Assembly (NCBI GenBank): GCA_964030785.1
Contig: OZ034975.1
Coordinates: 47,475,069 to 47,539,068 of the forward strand
Reading direction: 5' to 3'
Length of the DNA stretch: 64,000 bases
Source: Siderastrea siderea
Lineage: Eukaryota > Cnidaria > Anthozoa > Scleractinia > Rhizangiidae
The translations under genes and the position numbers were made by a program. Positions 1 through 10,498 of the stretch are shown piece by piece (position 1 is the stretch's first letter; each line of letters begins with the position of its first letter). The notes under the pieces are model-generated. The model was given only the letters and a program-made list of their open reading frames with translations. It searched no databases and was not told where the DNA came from.

Positions 1-311
1 TTAGGTAACATACTTAAATAGAGCAGAATAAGAAGAAAACTGGTCCTATGTTAGACATATTGTTCTCAAACTGAAATATTTGATCAAGTGTTTACAAAGA
101 AAAATATGAGCATAACAGAGGTTTGGTTGACCAGTCTTAATTACTATAGTTTTGGACAATTAAATAAATAATTTAATTATTAATAACATGTTTATTTATT
201 GCTATTTATTTTTATTAGTCTTTCTTATTTGTAATTTGACTGGTTCTTTTCGGTCCTTTTTGTTTTTTTTAATTTTCCAACTGAGGAAAATTAATCCAAA
301 TAAATATGTAC

Positions 312-3300
312 CTGTTTGTCCTTCATTATCTTCAGAATCACTAGCATATGCTGAACAAAGGGAAGTGAGTGCAGAAACCCCAGCAGACACCCCATTAGAG
401 AGCTCTGCTTCCTGTATTATTACAGGTGATTTGCTTACAGGTGCTGATAACTTCTCTTTTGTTTCAGCTTCCGTATCTGCAATGAGCAAAACCAAATAAA
501 ATTTTACCACTTGAAAAAAGGGGATAATCACGGTCTGACAAAATGCTTGGATAAATTTAAACCCTTCGTTTCTGAAGCCAAAAGAACCTCAGTTTAATAC
601 AAAGGTATAGGTGTATTGATATTCAGATGCCTTGATTATTTGGACATTTAAATTTGTAATGTTTAGTTTTGTCTGAAATAAAAATGTCTGAACTGTTTTT
701 ACTTTTAAACAGAACTTACCAGATTCTTCCTCTTCTCCTGAATCAGCAAGGACAAATGAAAGAGGATCTCCCACATTTTCCATTTTCTTATTAATTCCTG
801 ATATTCTCTCTTGGTTTCCATCCTCTTGTGTGTTTACACTGTCTTGAGTATGGTTTTCAGTTTGTATTCTTTCATTTAGATCTTCTTGATCTCTCCTCTG
901 AGGGCCTCTATTGTTAAAATGATTGTGACCACCTCGTTGGAAAGATCTACCTCGACGCTGTCCTCTGCGATATCTTTAAAGGAAAACAAATTCAAACAGT
1001 ATATAAATACACAGTCTCCTTTGCACACTGCTCAACACCACATTGTCAAAATACTAAGAGAAAATCAAAGTAATGTTTTCACTCTTTGGAATTAAAAGGT
1101 TATGGCAAATCAGTTTTATTAAATTTAGCAAAATGAATACTTTTACATCAAGTGCTTTTATGAGTTTGTGGCATGTTATATTTTGCACGTACCTGAAATT
1201 TTTTGTCTTCAAAATTTGTCCTGATGCTCTTCGCTTTGCTTCTTCTTCCTTTTTTTTCTCAACATTAGCTAAAGTAGGATACTTTCTTTACCAACAAAAC
1301 GAAAAACGAAAATTGTTATTTTAGACCATCTGATTAGAAGTCATAAAGACATAAGGATATTTGGCTTAGATATGACTGTGGATCCAGTCACAAGTCATTT
1401 GGGATCATTCCAATAGCACACTTGCACGATGGTGTCATTTGACTACAACTACCACGAGAATTCATTTCGTTTTCCCTTTGTTTTTAAAATTTGCAATCCC
1501 AGTGAGGTTTTAACAACAATAGCACTAATTTGCACAAGAAAAGAACAAACTGAAGGATTCTGGTAGTTGTAGTCAAATGATGCCATCATGCAAGGGTCCT
1601 ATTTCTGGGAAACCCCCCACCTACCCCTCCCCTAACCTAACATTTCTTTACTGATTATCACTTAGAGCAAAATGTTGGGTTATGGGAGGGGTAGGTGGGG
1701 GGTTTCCAAGAAACATGGAATTATCTGTGATTTGTTTATAAATATAGCACAAAAGACCTGGCACACCAAAAATAAGAACACTAGACTGGCCAGATTGTTT
1801 GTCAGTTGCAGCCCTCTGAAAATGTTTTGTATGTTGTAGGCAGGATAATGGTAGTAATGAGTAGTAAAAGCTAAGAGTGCATTTATTATCAGTTATCATT
1901 AGTGAAATCCAGTGTGAAGTAGGCAGCAAAATTGCCGGCTGCTGGCACATTTTGACAGCACTACAGTTGCAGTTATTTTGAGTCTTTGTCCACCCAGGTA
2001 GCAGAGAAAAATAATTTGACAATCCACAGCTACGACTTGCTAACTTCTGATTGTATAAGCCCCTTACAAATTTTCAAAGCAACTTTATCCTTGGTGAAAT
2101 ATGGGTACAAGTACCAGATACCTGTCAAATAAAGCTTCTTGCCAGAGCAGGGGTGGCCTTTCTATATACCAGAAACTACTGGAATTGGTACTTTTGGTAT
2201 TTGCTAGCATCTCGTCCATGGAAGGAGGATCTGGTTAATCTGTGCTTTAGAAACTAAAGTTGAGCAGTAGTATTCTTGACCTGGCTTGTAAGCAAACTAC
2301 CTACTATTAAAAAGATTCACTCTTTAATCCAACCTTTTTCTCTCTTCTCTCCATTTTGCTATTTCCTCTGGAGTATCAAGCTTTATTCTCATTTTGCCTG
2401 AAGCATGAACCTGGAGACAAAATGTAATCAACAGCTTAATAGTTTACATAAATATTTGTTACAGTGGGCTGAATTCAAACAACTGGTATGTAAAACTTTT
2501 ATAAAAGTAATTTTGCACAACACTATTATAAATAATACTAGCTGCTACTTCTAATAATAATGAATTAATATAATAACAGCAATTTATACTGCAACTTAGT
2601 AAATTATAAACAACTACAACAGGCACAACAATTTTTTGGGAGTTACTCACTTGAATCCAATGTAATTTTAGCATTTTCCTTGAGGCCTTGAATGAGCACC
2701 CTTCATGGTTACACTGTTAAAAAAGCAAATGTCTCATTACATGTTTGCGACTGAATGTCAACAAGACAGGCAAGAAATGCATGATGTTCTACTCATTTAA
2801 AAGGACCAATCTGTGCTAAAAGAAGCCAGAGATGCACCTGAACATGAGATCCTAAATGTGCATTCAGAGTCTCTTTACTGGTAAATTCCTTCTGACAAGC
2901 ATCACAGCTGTACTCTTTTTTCAAAGATGAGTCTTTGCCATTCTCCTCTTTCTTATTAGTTATTCCCTAGAAAAAAAAATTATCATTGATATGGTGCCAT
3001 TTTCATTGCTGTAAATAGCACTAAGTTAACAGTTCAATTCGTATGTATCATGCTCAGGGGTTTCAATAAAATTTGAAGCAGGCAGCTGGTTTGAGTAGAG
3101 TAACCAACTGTACCAACAAGGGGTTTCAAACAATCTTCCTTTAACCCTTTCACTCCCAAGAGTGCCTAAAATCAAAATTCAAGACAAATCTCAAATTTCA
3201 TTTTGTAAAAAAATTAAATATAAATAGTACCATGTCAAAGTACTGCTGACGAGGTTTCATTTGAATGGTCACACCATACAGCAGTGTAGACACATTGCAG

Positions 3301-5999
3301 CTGTAAAAATGTAATAGGTCAATAACTAGGTTCACATGTGATCACATTTGAATGTAGTGAATCACCTATTTCACCTTGAATCTTTCTGGCCTGTAGCTTA
3401 GTGGTTGGGTTCAAGTCCCATAAGGGGTCAGATTCTTTTCCTTTGTATCCTATCCAAGCAGGTTGCATGACCTAATGGCTAGGACTATTTTCTTCTACTT
3501 AAGAGGGGAGGACACTCTTCCAGGGCTTGAAATAACGGCCGGTCAACGGACAATGTCCGGTCAAAAATAGGTTTTGTCCGGTCAAATCCTTGGATGGCCG
3601 GACAATTTGTCCGGTCGTTTACGCTTGTAAAGAAAAATTTAATGCGGATCTTCAGGTTTTAAATTTTTATAGGTTCAACATTATTGGCGTTTGTGAATAA
3701 AAAGGGGAAAAGACAGAGATACTACCAGACCAAGAACTTTTAAAAAATGATTCTTAATAGTGGTTGTAAAATTTCCTGTGGTTGCAAATCTTCGCTTTGT
3801 CGTTCATCAAGCCGTCACCGCAAATTAGCGGGTCTTCCGGAGTAGCGTGTGAAGCAGTATGAATTACTATATTCTTATAATATATAGCCCGCTTGGATTT
3901 TGTAAACGTGACGTGAGAAGCATAACAATGCCTCTCAGATTCTCGGGCAACACTCAGCGAGAACACCCTTAGCCACCTGATAAGAGTCAAAATGGAAGGT
4001 CCCCCTTTTCAAGGTTACGAGACTACACCAGCCATTCACTTGTGGGTAACGAGCGCCACTCGCCCTCCGAACCAAAGCAAGAGGAAATCGTACAAGGCCC
4101 GAGAGTTTGCGAAAAGGGGAATGGTCTTGATCGATTGTTCTTCAACTGAAGAAGATTCCGATTCAGATAATGAGGACGAATTAGAAGACAGAGCAATAGA
4201 TTTAATAAAAGAAACAGGAGTGGATCAGTAGGCTCCCGAACATTGTATATATTTTTGGCGTTGATATGTTTTTGTTTCACCTAAAACCACAACAAAGTGC
4301 TTTCATTTCTTTAATTGCACAACGTTGATGTAATTCCAGTAATTCCAAATGGCCAAATAGTCATCCATAAAAGTTGTGATTCATATCGTCTCTAAAAACG
4401 CTGAAACGGAAAAAATCATTCATCACTTCCGGCACGCCCCTGATAAATACTTGGTTACCAAGCTTTTTGGTGATTATTGGATTCACAGGCGTTACTTCGC
4501 AAGGCAATGTTTTCCTCAGGCAGTATAGACTTGAAATTGACAACGAGTAGCAAAATTAGGCTGCCATTCAAGTATTCCAAATGAAAAAAGAGAGTTGCCT
4601 GTTAGTATCATTTCCCCGACCCCTTTTAATAAGATATAGTACTGAAACATTTCAAGATTCAAGCTTATTCATTCTAAGCTTACTTTGTAGCAAATCAGTG
4701 GATATGGATTCTACTTGTAAGAGTTTCTTGTTGTATATTCACATCAGTTAGCTTGTATTATTATGAGGATCAACTAGATCGCAGGCTTCAATTTCATCAA
4801 CTTCATAACTTTATTAGGTATTAAAATTTAACTGTATAGAAGACATAGAACTGAAGCGATAGATGCATGCACAAATGTAATATTGATTTTGCTGAACGTT
4901 GTGGCTGTACCATGCATTCCACTTTTCCTGCAATGAGTTCGAGGCTCCATGTACAGTAAAGGCTTAGAAAATGTACTTGTTTGATATGTAAACATCATGC
5001 TGCAGGGGGGGGGGGGGGATTTTGTAGAGATATGGCGTAATGGAGATTTGTCCGGCCAAAAATGGGTTGTGTCCGAGCAAAAATAGGTTTGACCGGACAA
5101 CTTGACCGGCACCAGCCGGGAAATTATTTCAAGCCCTGCTCTTCCCATACCCTTTAATCTGGGTTCTGTCCTGTATTTGTTGGCTCCTGCCTCTTTGCAT
5201 TTTTTTTTATTTGCATAATTTTTCCTTTTTCTCCTGCTTTCCACCACCTTGGGAATCCCACTTCCCGCCCCTCTTCTCCCCCCTCCCGTACACCTCCCAC
5301 CCCCTTTTCTCCTGGTCCCCTGCCCCCCTGCCCCCCTACCCCCTACCCCCTGCCCCCCTACCCCCTCCACTATTTACAACTTACAGGTGTCCCCAGTAGG
5401 TCCTTTCTCAATAAAGCTGGTCCCACGAATTTGGTGGAACCACTTAATAGCATTCAGGATTTCAAAAATAGAATTTTATGTTCTCATCACACGTTGGATA
5501 ATGCATTGATCAAGTAAGAAATTACAAGTAGATGTCAATCCCTATGGGATCTTGCAGGACAAATGCATATAACAACCAAAATACAGAGCTCGGATAATGA
5601 AAGTCTAAATAAACAACATGTTAACACTTCTAACGCCCAAAAAATAAGTTATAACCATTAACACAGCAGCATACCCAACCTAACCTGGAAATTGGCAGGA
5701 TGTGGTAGATGTTGTTGTGAGCGCGAGTTGTGACTTAGTGCTTGTGATCCCACGTGGTGAGGAGGTACATGATTCACATTCGGCCATATTCTGGGTCTAA
5801 ACTGAGAAACGGGAGAGCAGGGAAAAGAGTTCATGGGCAATCTTGGTGGGAAACCCAAAGATGGAACTGGAGGTCTTCCAAAAATTGACGGAGAAGGCAG
5901 CTGAGAAGGTCCTTGCGCTTGCATTGGCCAAACTGGAAATCCGTTCATGTTGATAGATGGCGGAAAGTTTCCAAAATTTGGAGGCGGTAGCTGTGACAT
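312..5999 (-). CDS. NUFIP1: NUFIP1-like zinc-finger snoRNP assembly factor, 3' end incomplete
   Basis: Minus-strand gene with coding exons 5997..5685 (start codon 5999-5997), 2966-2838, 2713-2651, 2410-2334, 1285-1193, 973-720 and 476-312. All phases close and all introns are GT/AG, giving about 365 codons so far. The first exon encodes a Pro/Phe-rich low-complexity N-terminus. Exon 2 holds a C2H2 finger (CDAC...HLGSH), and exons 3-4 a second one (CNHEGC...HWIQVH). They are followed by the family signature LDTPEEIAKWREERKRKYPT, split by an intron, which is the NUFIP1 box-C/D snoRNP/NUFIP domain. A basic RG-containing stretch (RRGQRRGRSFQRGG) and acidic Ser/Glu segments follow. NUFIP1 is a nuclear RNA-binding protein that works with the R2TP/ZNHIT3 machinery in box C/D snoRNP assembly. 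Human NUFIP1 is near 495 residues, so the end is missing or short. A good donor follows position 312; the next exon may lie within 1-180, where a TTTCAG acceptor would lead to an almost immediate stop, or outside the window. Intron 1 contains a 1.6-kb hAT-like element. Confidence 0.88.
3521..5138. mobile_element. hAT-like DNA element, 1.6-kb copy in NUFIP1 intron 1
   Basis: The left end reads CAGGGCTTGAAATAACGG and the right end is its imperfect inverse, ending TTATTTCAAGCCCTG. The direct repeat CTCTTC flanks both sides (3515-3520 and 5139-5144). The subterminal regions are dense in GTCCGG/CCGGAC repeats in both orientations. CAGGG-type ends are typical of hAT elements, although the 5-6 bp target duplication is shorter than the usual 8. 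A related, internally deleted copy lies at 14176-15021. Confidence 0.75.
3992..4231 (+). CDS. Small acidic-tail ORF inside the hAT-like element, unknown function
   Basis: A 79-codon ORF starts in a favourable context (AAAATGG). The N-terminal half is basic and Ser/Lys-rich. Residues ~50-70 are acidic with a casein-kinase-2-like serine cluster (DCSSTEEDSDSDNEDE). I recognise no transposase motif. The corresponding interval is deleted from the second copy at 14.2-15.0 kb, so it is not needed for mobility. It could be a captured host exon, a remnant of a longer element protein, or chance. Confidence 0.3.
   Translation: MEGPPFQGYETTPAIHLWVTSATRPPNQSKRKSYKAREFAKRGMVLIDCSSTEEDSDSDNEDELEDRAIDLIKETGVDQ
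5243..5380. repeat. C-rich simple sequence (CCCCCTGCCCCCCTACC type)
   Basis: About 140 bp of C-runs on the plus strand (G-runs on the NUFIP1 transcript strand) lie within NUFIP1 intron 1, just right of the hAT-like element. The sequence has G-quadruplex potential on the transcribed RNA. Confidence 0.7.
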
Positions 6000-6294
6000 C
6001 TTGAACTTAAACAATAAATCTTTGGTTTTAAAATGAGAAGAACACGACGTCAACGACGTCTCAACAGTCGCAATTAAATATTTTGTAGTAAGCGCTATCT
6101 TTTTGCGCGAGAATGTTTGGTCGCCATGCGTTGTTCTTTGAAGTCGGGAAGATCTGGGAACTAGTTTAAAGATAGTACGTCAAATAATTTTCTCAAATTG
6201 TCCTACGTTGTCATGTATTGTAAACTCATCGATGGAAAATTCTGCCTGCATGTAGGGAAATCATATGTAGTATCAATTATGTATTGATTCAAGT
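6000..6294. promoter_or_regulatory. Shared divergent promoter region of NUFIP1 and B3GALT6
   Basis: Only 295 bp separate the two divergent start codons. The segment has no ORF of note. It contains two adjacent GACGTC palindromes spaced by three bases (about 6046-6060), which resemble CRE/ATF half-site clusters. No TATA box is evident. A bidirectional promoter is inferred from spacing only. Confidence 0.55.
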
Positions 6295-8098
6295 ATGGCG
6301 GACCTTTCTGCGTGCCATAGAGCGGTAAAAAGACAACTTTTTCGAAGGAATGAGAGCCTTCTACTGCTTATTTGTATAGCTGCGTTTTTGTTTTTATTCT
6401 TCGTGTACCAAAAAGCGAACTGTGATGATGGTTCAGAAAAATCTTTTTATCAGTTTGGCTTCAAAAGAAATGAACAGTCAATATCACAGGTAAAGAAAGA
6501 CACTTTTCTATTTATCGTGGTTCTAACCTCGCCAAAGGGAAAAGAGAGACGATATGCTTTACGAAAAACGTGGCTTTCTGACATCAAAACCCTTAATTCT
6601 TCAGTAATTGCAAGATTCATTATTGGAGTGAGGGACTTGCCTCAAGAAGATATAAAGAATCTCGAAGAAGAAAACAAGCGATACAATGATATTTTATTTC
6701 TTCCAGATTTTAAAGATTCCTATTATGAGCTCACTAACAAAGTATTACAAACTTTCAAATGGATTGATCAGAATGTGAATTCTTCATACCTTCTCAAAGT
6801 GGATGATGATAGTTTTGTTAGGCTGGATGTAATAATTTCTGAACTCAAAAGCACTTCTCCTAGAAAAAACTTATACTGGGGTTTCTTCCGTGGTGATGCA
6901 CATGTGAAGTTTTCTGGATCATGGGCTGAAAAGAAGTGGCATCTCTGCGATAGATACCTACCATATGCACAAGGAGGCGGTTATATACTGTCCAGTGATC
7001 TTGTGAATTTTATTGTTCGAAATGCTGATCTATTAGAGATATTCAACAGTGAAGATGTGTCCGTAGGTGAGTGCATAATGGCCATTTTGCCTTGCTTATT
7101 GTTAGCCACCAGTTCTTTGACAAGTGGCTTACAGTTGTTCTGGTGTTGTTCTACTGGAACTGACTGTCCGTTCTTTCATTTGTTTCTTTTTTTCTTTTCT
7201 TTTTTTAAAATTTGTTTTGCGGTGTCCCAAAAGAACAATTCTCCAACCACTTTAGGTGGTAACAGTTGCTACCTATGAAACCCAACCCCAGGCTACACAG
7301 AAGCTACATGACAAACAGTATCACAGAAAAGTTCTTCTGTAATGTCACACTTCAGGATTTCATCCACAGATTCACAAGTTAGAACCATGTTGTACAGCAA
7401 AAAAATAGTACTATAGGAAAGTCCTGCTCAATAGCTTTCCTTTGAATGGCTGGTCACCTTGAGGTTTTTTTCCGCAGACTCACAAACTAGAGCTCCATCT
7501 ACTGACTCAAGGTAAAAAACAAAGGAAGGGAAAAATTTGAACCAGCGTGGAGAATTTCATCCAGAGACTCAAACGTTAGGACCACCTTTTACAACATAAT
7601 AAACAGTACTGTAGGAAAGTACTGCTCAGCAGCTTCACTTGAGTGCTCACATTTAATGATTTTATCCACAGACTCAAAGCTAGAACCACCTTGTACAGCA
7701 TAATAAACAGCATAACAGGAAAGAACTGCTCAGTAGCTTTCATTTGAATGGTCACATGTTAGGATTACCCTCGCAGACACAACAATGAGACTGGATTATT
7801 TTGGTTCACCATTTTCAAAATCATTTGATTCAATTTGATTTTAGGAACATGGCTGTCTCCTCTTCAAGTAAAAAGAGTCCATGACTTTAGATTTGATACT
7901 GAATACCGCTCCAGAGGGTGTAACAATCTACACATCATAAGCCACAAACAGTCCATTGCAGATATGTACCAAAAACACAAGCAACTGAGAGAGAGTGGGA
8001 AACTCTGCCATCAAGAAACTCATTTGCGGAATTCATTTGTTTACAACTGGGGTGTCCCACCCACACAGTGTTGTAAAAGAGTTGGGGGAATACCTTAA
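6295..8098 (+). CDS. B3GALT6: Beta-1,3-galactosyltransferase 6 (galactosyltransferase II)
   Basis: Two coding exons, 6295-7066 and 7845-8098, join in phase (GTAG/GTGAGT donor, TTTTAG acceptor) to give 341 residues. This is a Golgi type II membrane protein: a short cytosolic tail, one membrane anchor at about residues 21-38, then a GT31 catalytic domain. Visible signatures are RRYALRKTW (residues 85-93), the metal/UDP-binding DDD at 170-172 in LLKVDDDSFV, EDVSVG at the exon junction, RFDTEYRSRGC, and the conserved C-terminus NWGVPPTQCCKRVGGIP. The last two distinguish B3GALT6 from other GT31 enzymes. It adds the second galactose of the xylose-Gal-Gal-GlcA linker that primes heparan and chondroitin sulfate. 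The 0.78-kb intron contains a degenerate tandem repeat. Reading through the donor gives a longer spurious ORF ending at 7278. The stop codon falls on a TTAA at the edge of a MITE-like repeat. Confidence 0.93.
7320..7790 (-). repeat. Degenerate ~110-bp tandem repeat in B3GALT6 intron
   Basis: About four diverged units share phrases such as ACTCAAA.TAGAACCACC, CAGCATAATAAACAG, GAAAG.ACTGCTCA and TTTGAATGGTCAC. The same unit in inverse orientation forms the array at 37500-38400. Related fragments lie near 3225-3300 and 53480-53870. Confidence 0.75.
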
Positions 8099-8301
8099 CC
8101 CTTTCAGCCCTGGCATCATTATAAAAATTCTCCTTACTGGTCTCTATGTATATTTATTAAGTGCTATTTGGGAGATTTTGTTTAATATTCAAGACAATTC
8201 ATCTTTTGTGATCATTTCTTTAATTTTTTTTTTTGTGCACTGGTACAGTGAGGAGAAATTCAGTGCTGACCACTGTTGGGGCTTAAAGGTTCAAACTAGC
8301 T
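8095..8301. mobile_element. Short TIR repeat (TTAACCCTTT..AGCCC type) at the 3' end of B3GALT6
   Basis: The left end, TTAACCCTTTCAGCCC, is roughly inverted at the right end (GGGGCTTAAAGGTT). The interior phrase ATTCTCCTTAC...GAGGAGAAATT recurs at 24928-25132, 30249-30393, 41585-41790, 47881-48090 and 54190-54388. The first TTAA contains the B3GALT6 stop codon. No coding capacity. Confidence 0.65.
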
Positions 8302-8456
8302 GAAAATTACTGAGTGGCTCACTTTCAGTGCCTGGCAAGTGTAAAAGGTACTCTTACATGCAATCTCTCTCCTGTGTGGAGAAATGGGTGTTGATTTTGT
8401 GGCTGGAGTGTTGGACCAATATTTTGCAAATAGCAGCATAACCATCCGTTATTGGA

Positions 8457-8572
8457 GTCACTTTTGCCAACCCAACAGTTGGCAGAAGGAAGTGTGGCTG
8501 TTGGTTCAAGATTAACAAAGCATTGGGAGTCCAGGCAGATCTTTTGACAGGTGTCTTCTTTCTTTGTCAAAC
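8457..8572 (-). pseudogene. Maelstrom exon-6-like fragment, antisense and degenerate
   Basis: The minus strand reads KKEDTCQKICLD...FVNLEPTATLPSANC. This aligns codon for codon with MAEL exon 6 (KKEDTFRKIWLD...FVNPEQTAIFPPVYC) at 16127-16219. Nucleotide similarity continues a few codons past the MAEL donor site into intron sequence (GTTGGCAAAAGTGA against GTAGGCAAAAGTGA). This argues for a genomic duplication and not a retrocopy. The key Tyr-Cys before the donor is changed and no other MAEL exon is seen nearby, so it is probably a dead fragment. It could also be an exon of a diverged relative. Confidence 0.6.
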
Positions 8573-8973
8573 TTTCACTGAGGATCTGAATGACCTGCAG
8601 CTTGAATTCCTTACAATTGTAACAGACTGTGTTCTACAACAAAATACATGCATAACATACATGTACATGTGGGTCATCTGAAAAATAAACTGTGTCTTGA
8701 ACTGTTAATACACTGATTACAGAGCACTTATTAGAGCACTAAGTCTTATTATAAAAAAATCTACAAAAAGAAAAAAGAGATAAAAAATAAAGGCAACAGC
8801 TGAGGGAGGCAATTAAAATATAGAAGGCAACTATAAATACAGTATGAAAGGTATTTGTGTCTTTTCCTTTGTCAATTTTTCGTTTTTAGTGGCTGTATTA
8901 ACAGGGCAAAGAAGGTGCTCACTGGTCCATCAAATAAATGAGGTTTTCAGGTAAGAAAATGACCAAGAAATTT

Positions 8974-9046
8974 CAGTTTAGCTTCATACTTTGCTTCTTA
9001 AAGTTTGGCTTTCAAGACAAACTTTTAGAAGTATGAAGCTAAACTG
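8974..9046. repeat. Inverted repeat around CAGTTTAGCTTCATACTT
   Basis: Arms CAGTTTAGCTTCATACTT and its inverse close to AAGTATGAAGCTAAACTG, 73 bp end to end. Likely a small MITE remnant in the B3GALT6-MAEL gap. Confidence 0.6.
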
Positions 9047-9213
9047 GAATTTTTTGGGGGGGAGGGGGGTGCAAAACAAAAACCTTCTGTGGGGGGTGTC
9101 TGGGTATTTTCTGGAAATGCACAATTGAATATAATACGATTTAAAACTTATAATAAGTTATTCTGAAAATAAGTTAATAATATTAAGGTTTTATAATGCC
9201 TGCATGTAGGGCC

Positions 9214-9391
9214 ACATCCTTGGAGACCCAGGGGCAGATAGTGGGGCGAGGGAAAGTCGGAACGGGCAACAAAAAAATTGGGCGAAGAAAAGTCAAGGTC
9301 TTGCCCTTGACTTTTTTTCACCCACTTTTTTTTTTTTCGCCCGTTCTGACTTTCCCTCGCCCCACTATCTGCCCCTGGGTCTCCGAGGATG
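9214..9391. mobile_element. Palindromic MITE-like element, 178 bp
   Basis: Long, nearly perfect inverted arms (ATCCTTGGAGACCCAGGGGC... at the left, its inverse at the right) fold into a hairpin of about 75 bp with a T-rich loop. No ORF is plausible; the overlapping reading frames are artefacts of the palindrome. Confidence 0.75.
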
Positions 9392-10157
9392 GTAGGGCCA
9401 GGAAGCTTAACATTAAATTGTACACACTCATACACACACAAAAATGTGTCTATTTATACCAGCAAACTCTGAAATGTTGGACATTTAAAAAGGTAATGTA
9501 CCATACAACTGTAAATTTACCTGTTGATACAGGGCTTCTGGTCTGGTTGATATTAGGTTTTATTTTAAGTAAATCAATAAATACTGGAATAAATAAACTA
9601 GAATTCCCCCAACTGATCACAATAACAACACAACTCGTTTTTCGGACAGGAGAGATGAACAACACAAACAATGAAAACCAAAATAAATAAACCTCTCTGC
9701 CAGCGTCGCGACTAGCGAAAAATACTAGTTTTCAGGGTTGGCGGGTGGCTAGGAAAGACAATTAAGAAGCTGAATATCTAAGCACCATTGTACACAACTG
9801 AAACTAGCAAGTTAATGTTACTTAATACTGAGTATAAATGGGTGTACGTGCCAGTCAGGACAAGTAATCTGTTTGCACCTGCGTACACGGCCCAAACAAA
9901 AACAGTAGCAGTGTAAATATTTGTCAGAGTGGCTCTTATTATCCAGTGGTTCCAGATCAACAAACTCATTTCAAGTTATGAGATTTAAAGGAGCTGTGTC
10001 ACGAAATTTAGTCAAATTCAGCCACTAGGACCTGGCCACCAAATTGAGTGAATCATAAAAATAACCACTGAAAACATTGACGAAAGGTTTAAATAACACA
10101 GCAAATACAACTAAACTAAACAAATCTGGACAAGACTGCCGTGACACAGCTTCATTG

Positions 10158-10188
10158 AAGGGGTGGGGGGGGGTGGGGGGGGAAGGGC
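10158..10188. repeat. G-run cluster (potential G-quadruplex) upstream of MAEL
   Basis: GGGGTGGGGGGGGGTGGGGGGG-type sequence lies about 0.3 kb upstream of the MAEL start codon. The rest of 9400-10498 shows only low-complexity and AT-rich sequence; no exon was recognised. Confidence 0.5.
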
Positions 10189-10498
10189 AAGTGGGCTCAC
10201 TACTGCCATCCTTGCTCCAGATCAGTGACATCCAATAGCTACCCCAAGTGAAGCCAGAATGTGGCCTACAAAAATTCTGTGAACGGCTATTTCTTACATC
10301 CAGGGCACATGTTGAGTTTCCCCACCCCCACCTGCCGGGTAGTCTTGTCCCTTACCCACCCCCTCTTCCCACCTCTCAAACTCCTTAACGCGCGCGGGGG
10401 ACTGGGCTATCCAGCATTTATGCTGTGAGAAGGCCTGGAAGCTAAATTTATGATGAACACATTTTGCTCGTGGATGGTGGTCATTTCAAGCTGACAAA

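Noticed and set aside
3385..3430. tRNA-like A and B boxes (TAGCTTAGTGG, GGTTCAAGTCC)
   Set aside because: The boxes are only a few bases apart and no cloverleaf can be drawn; at most a degraded SINE fragment.
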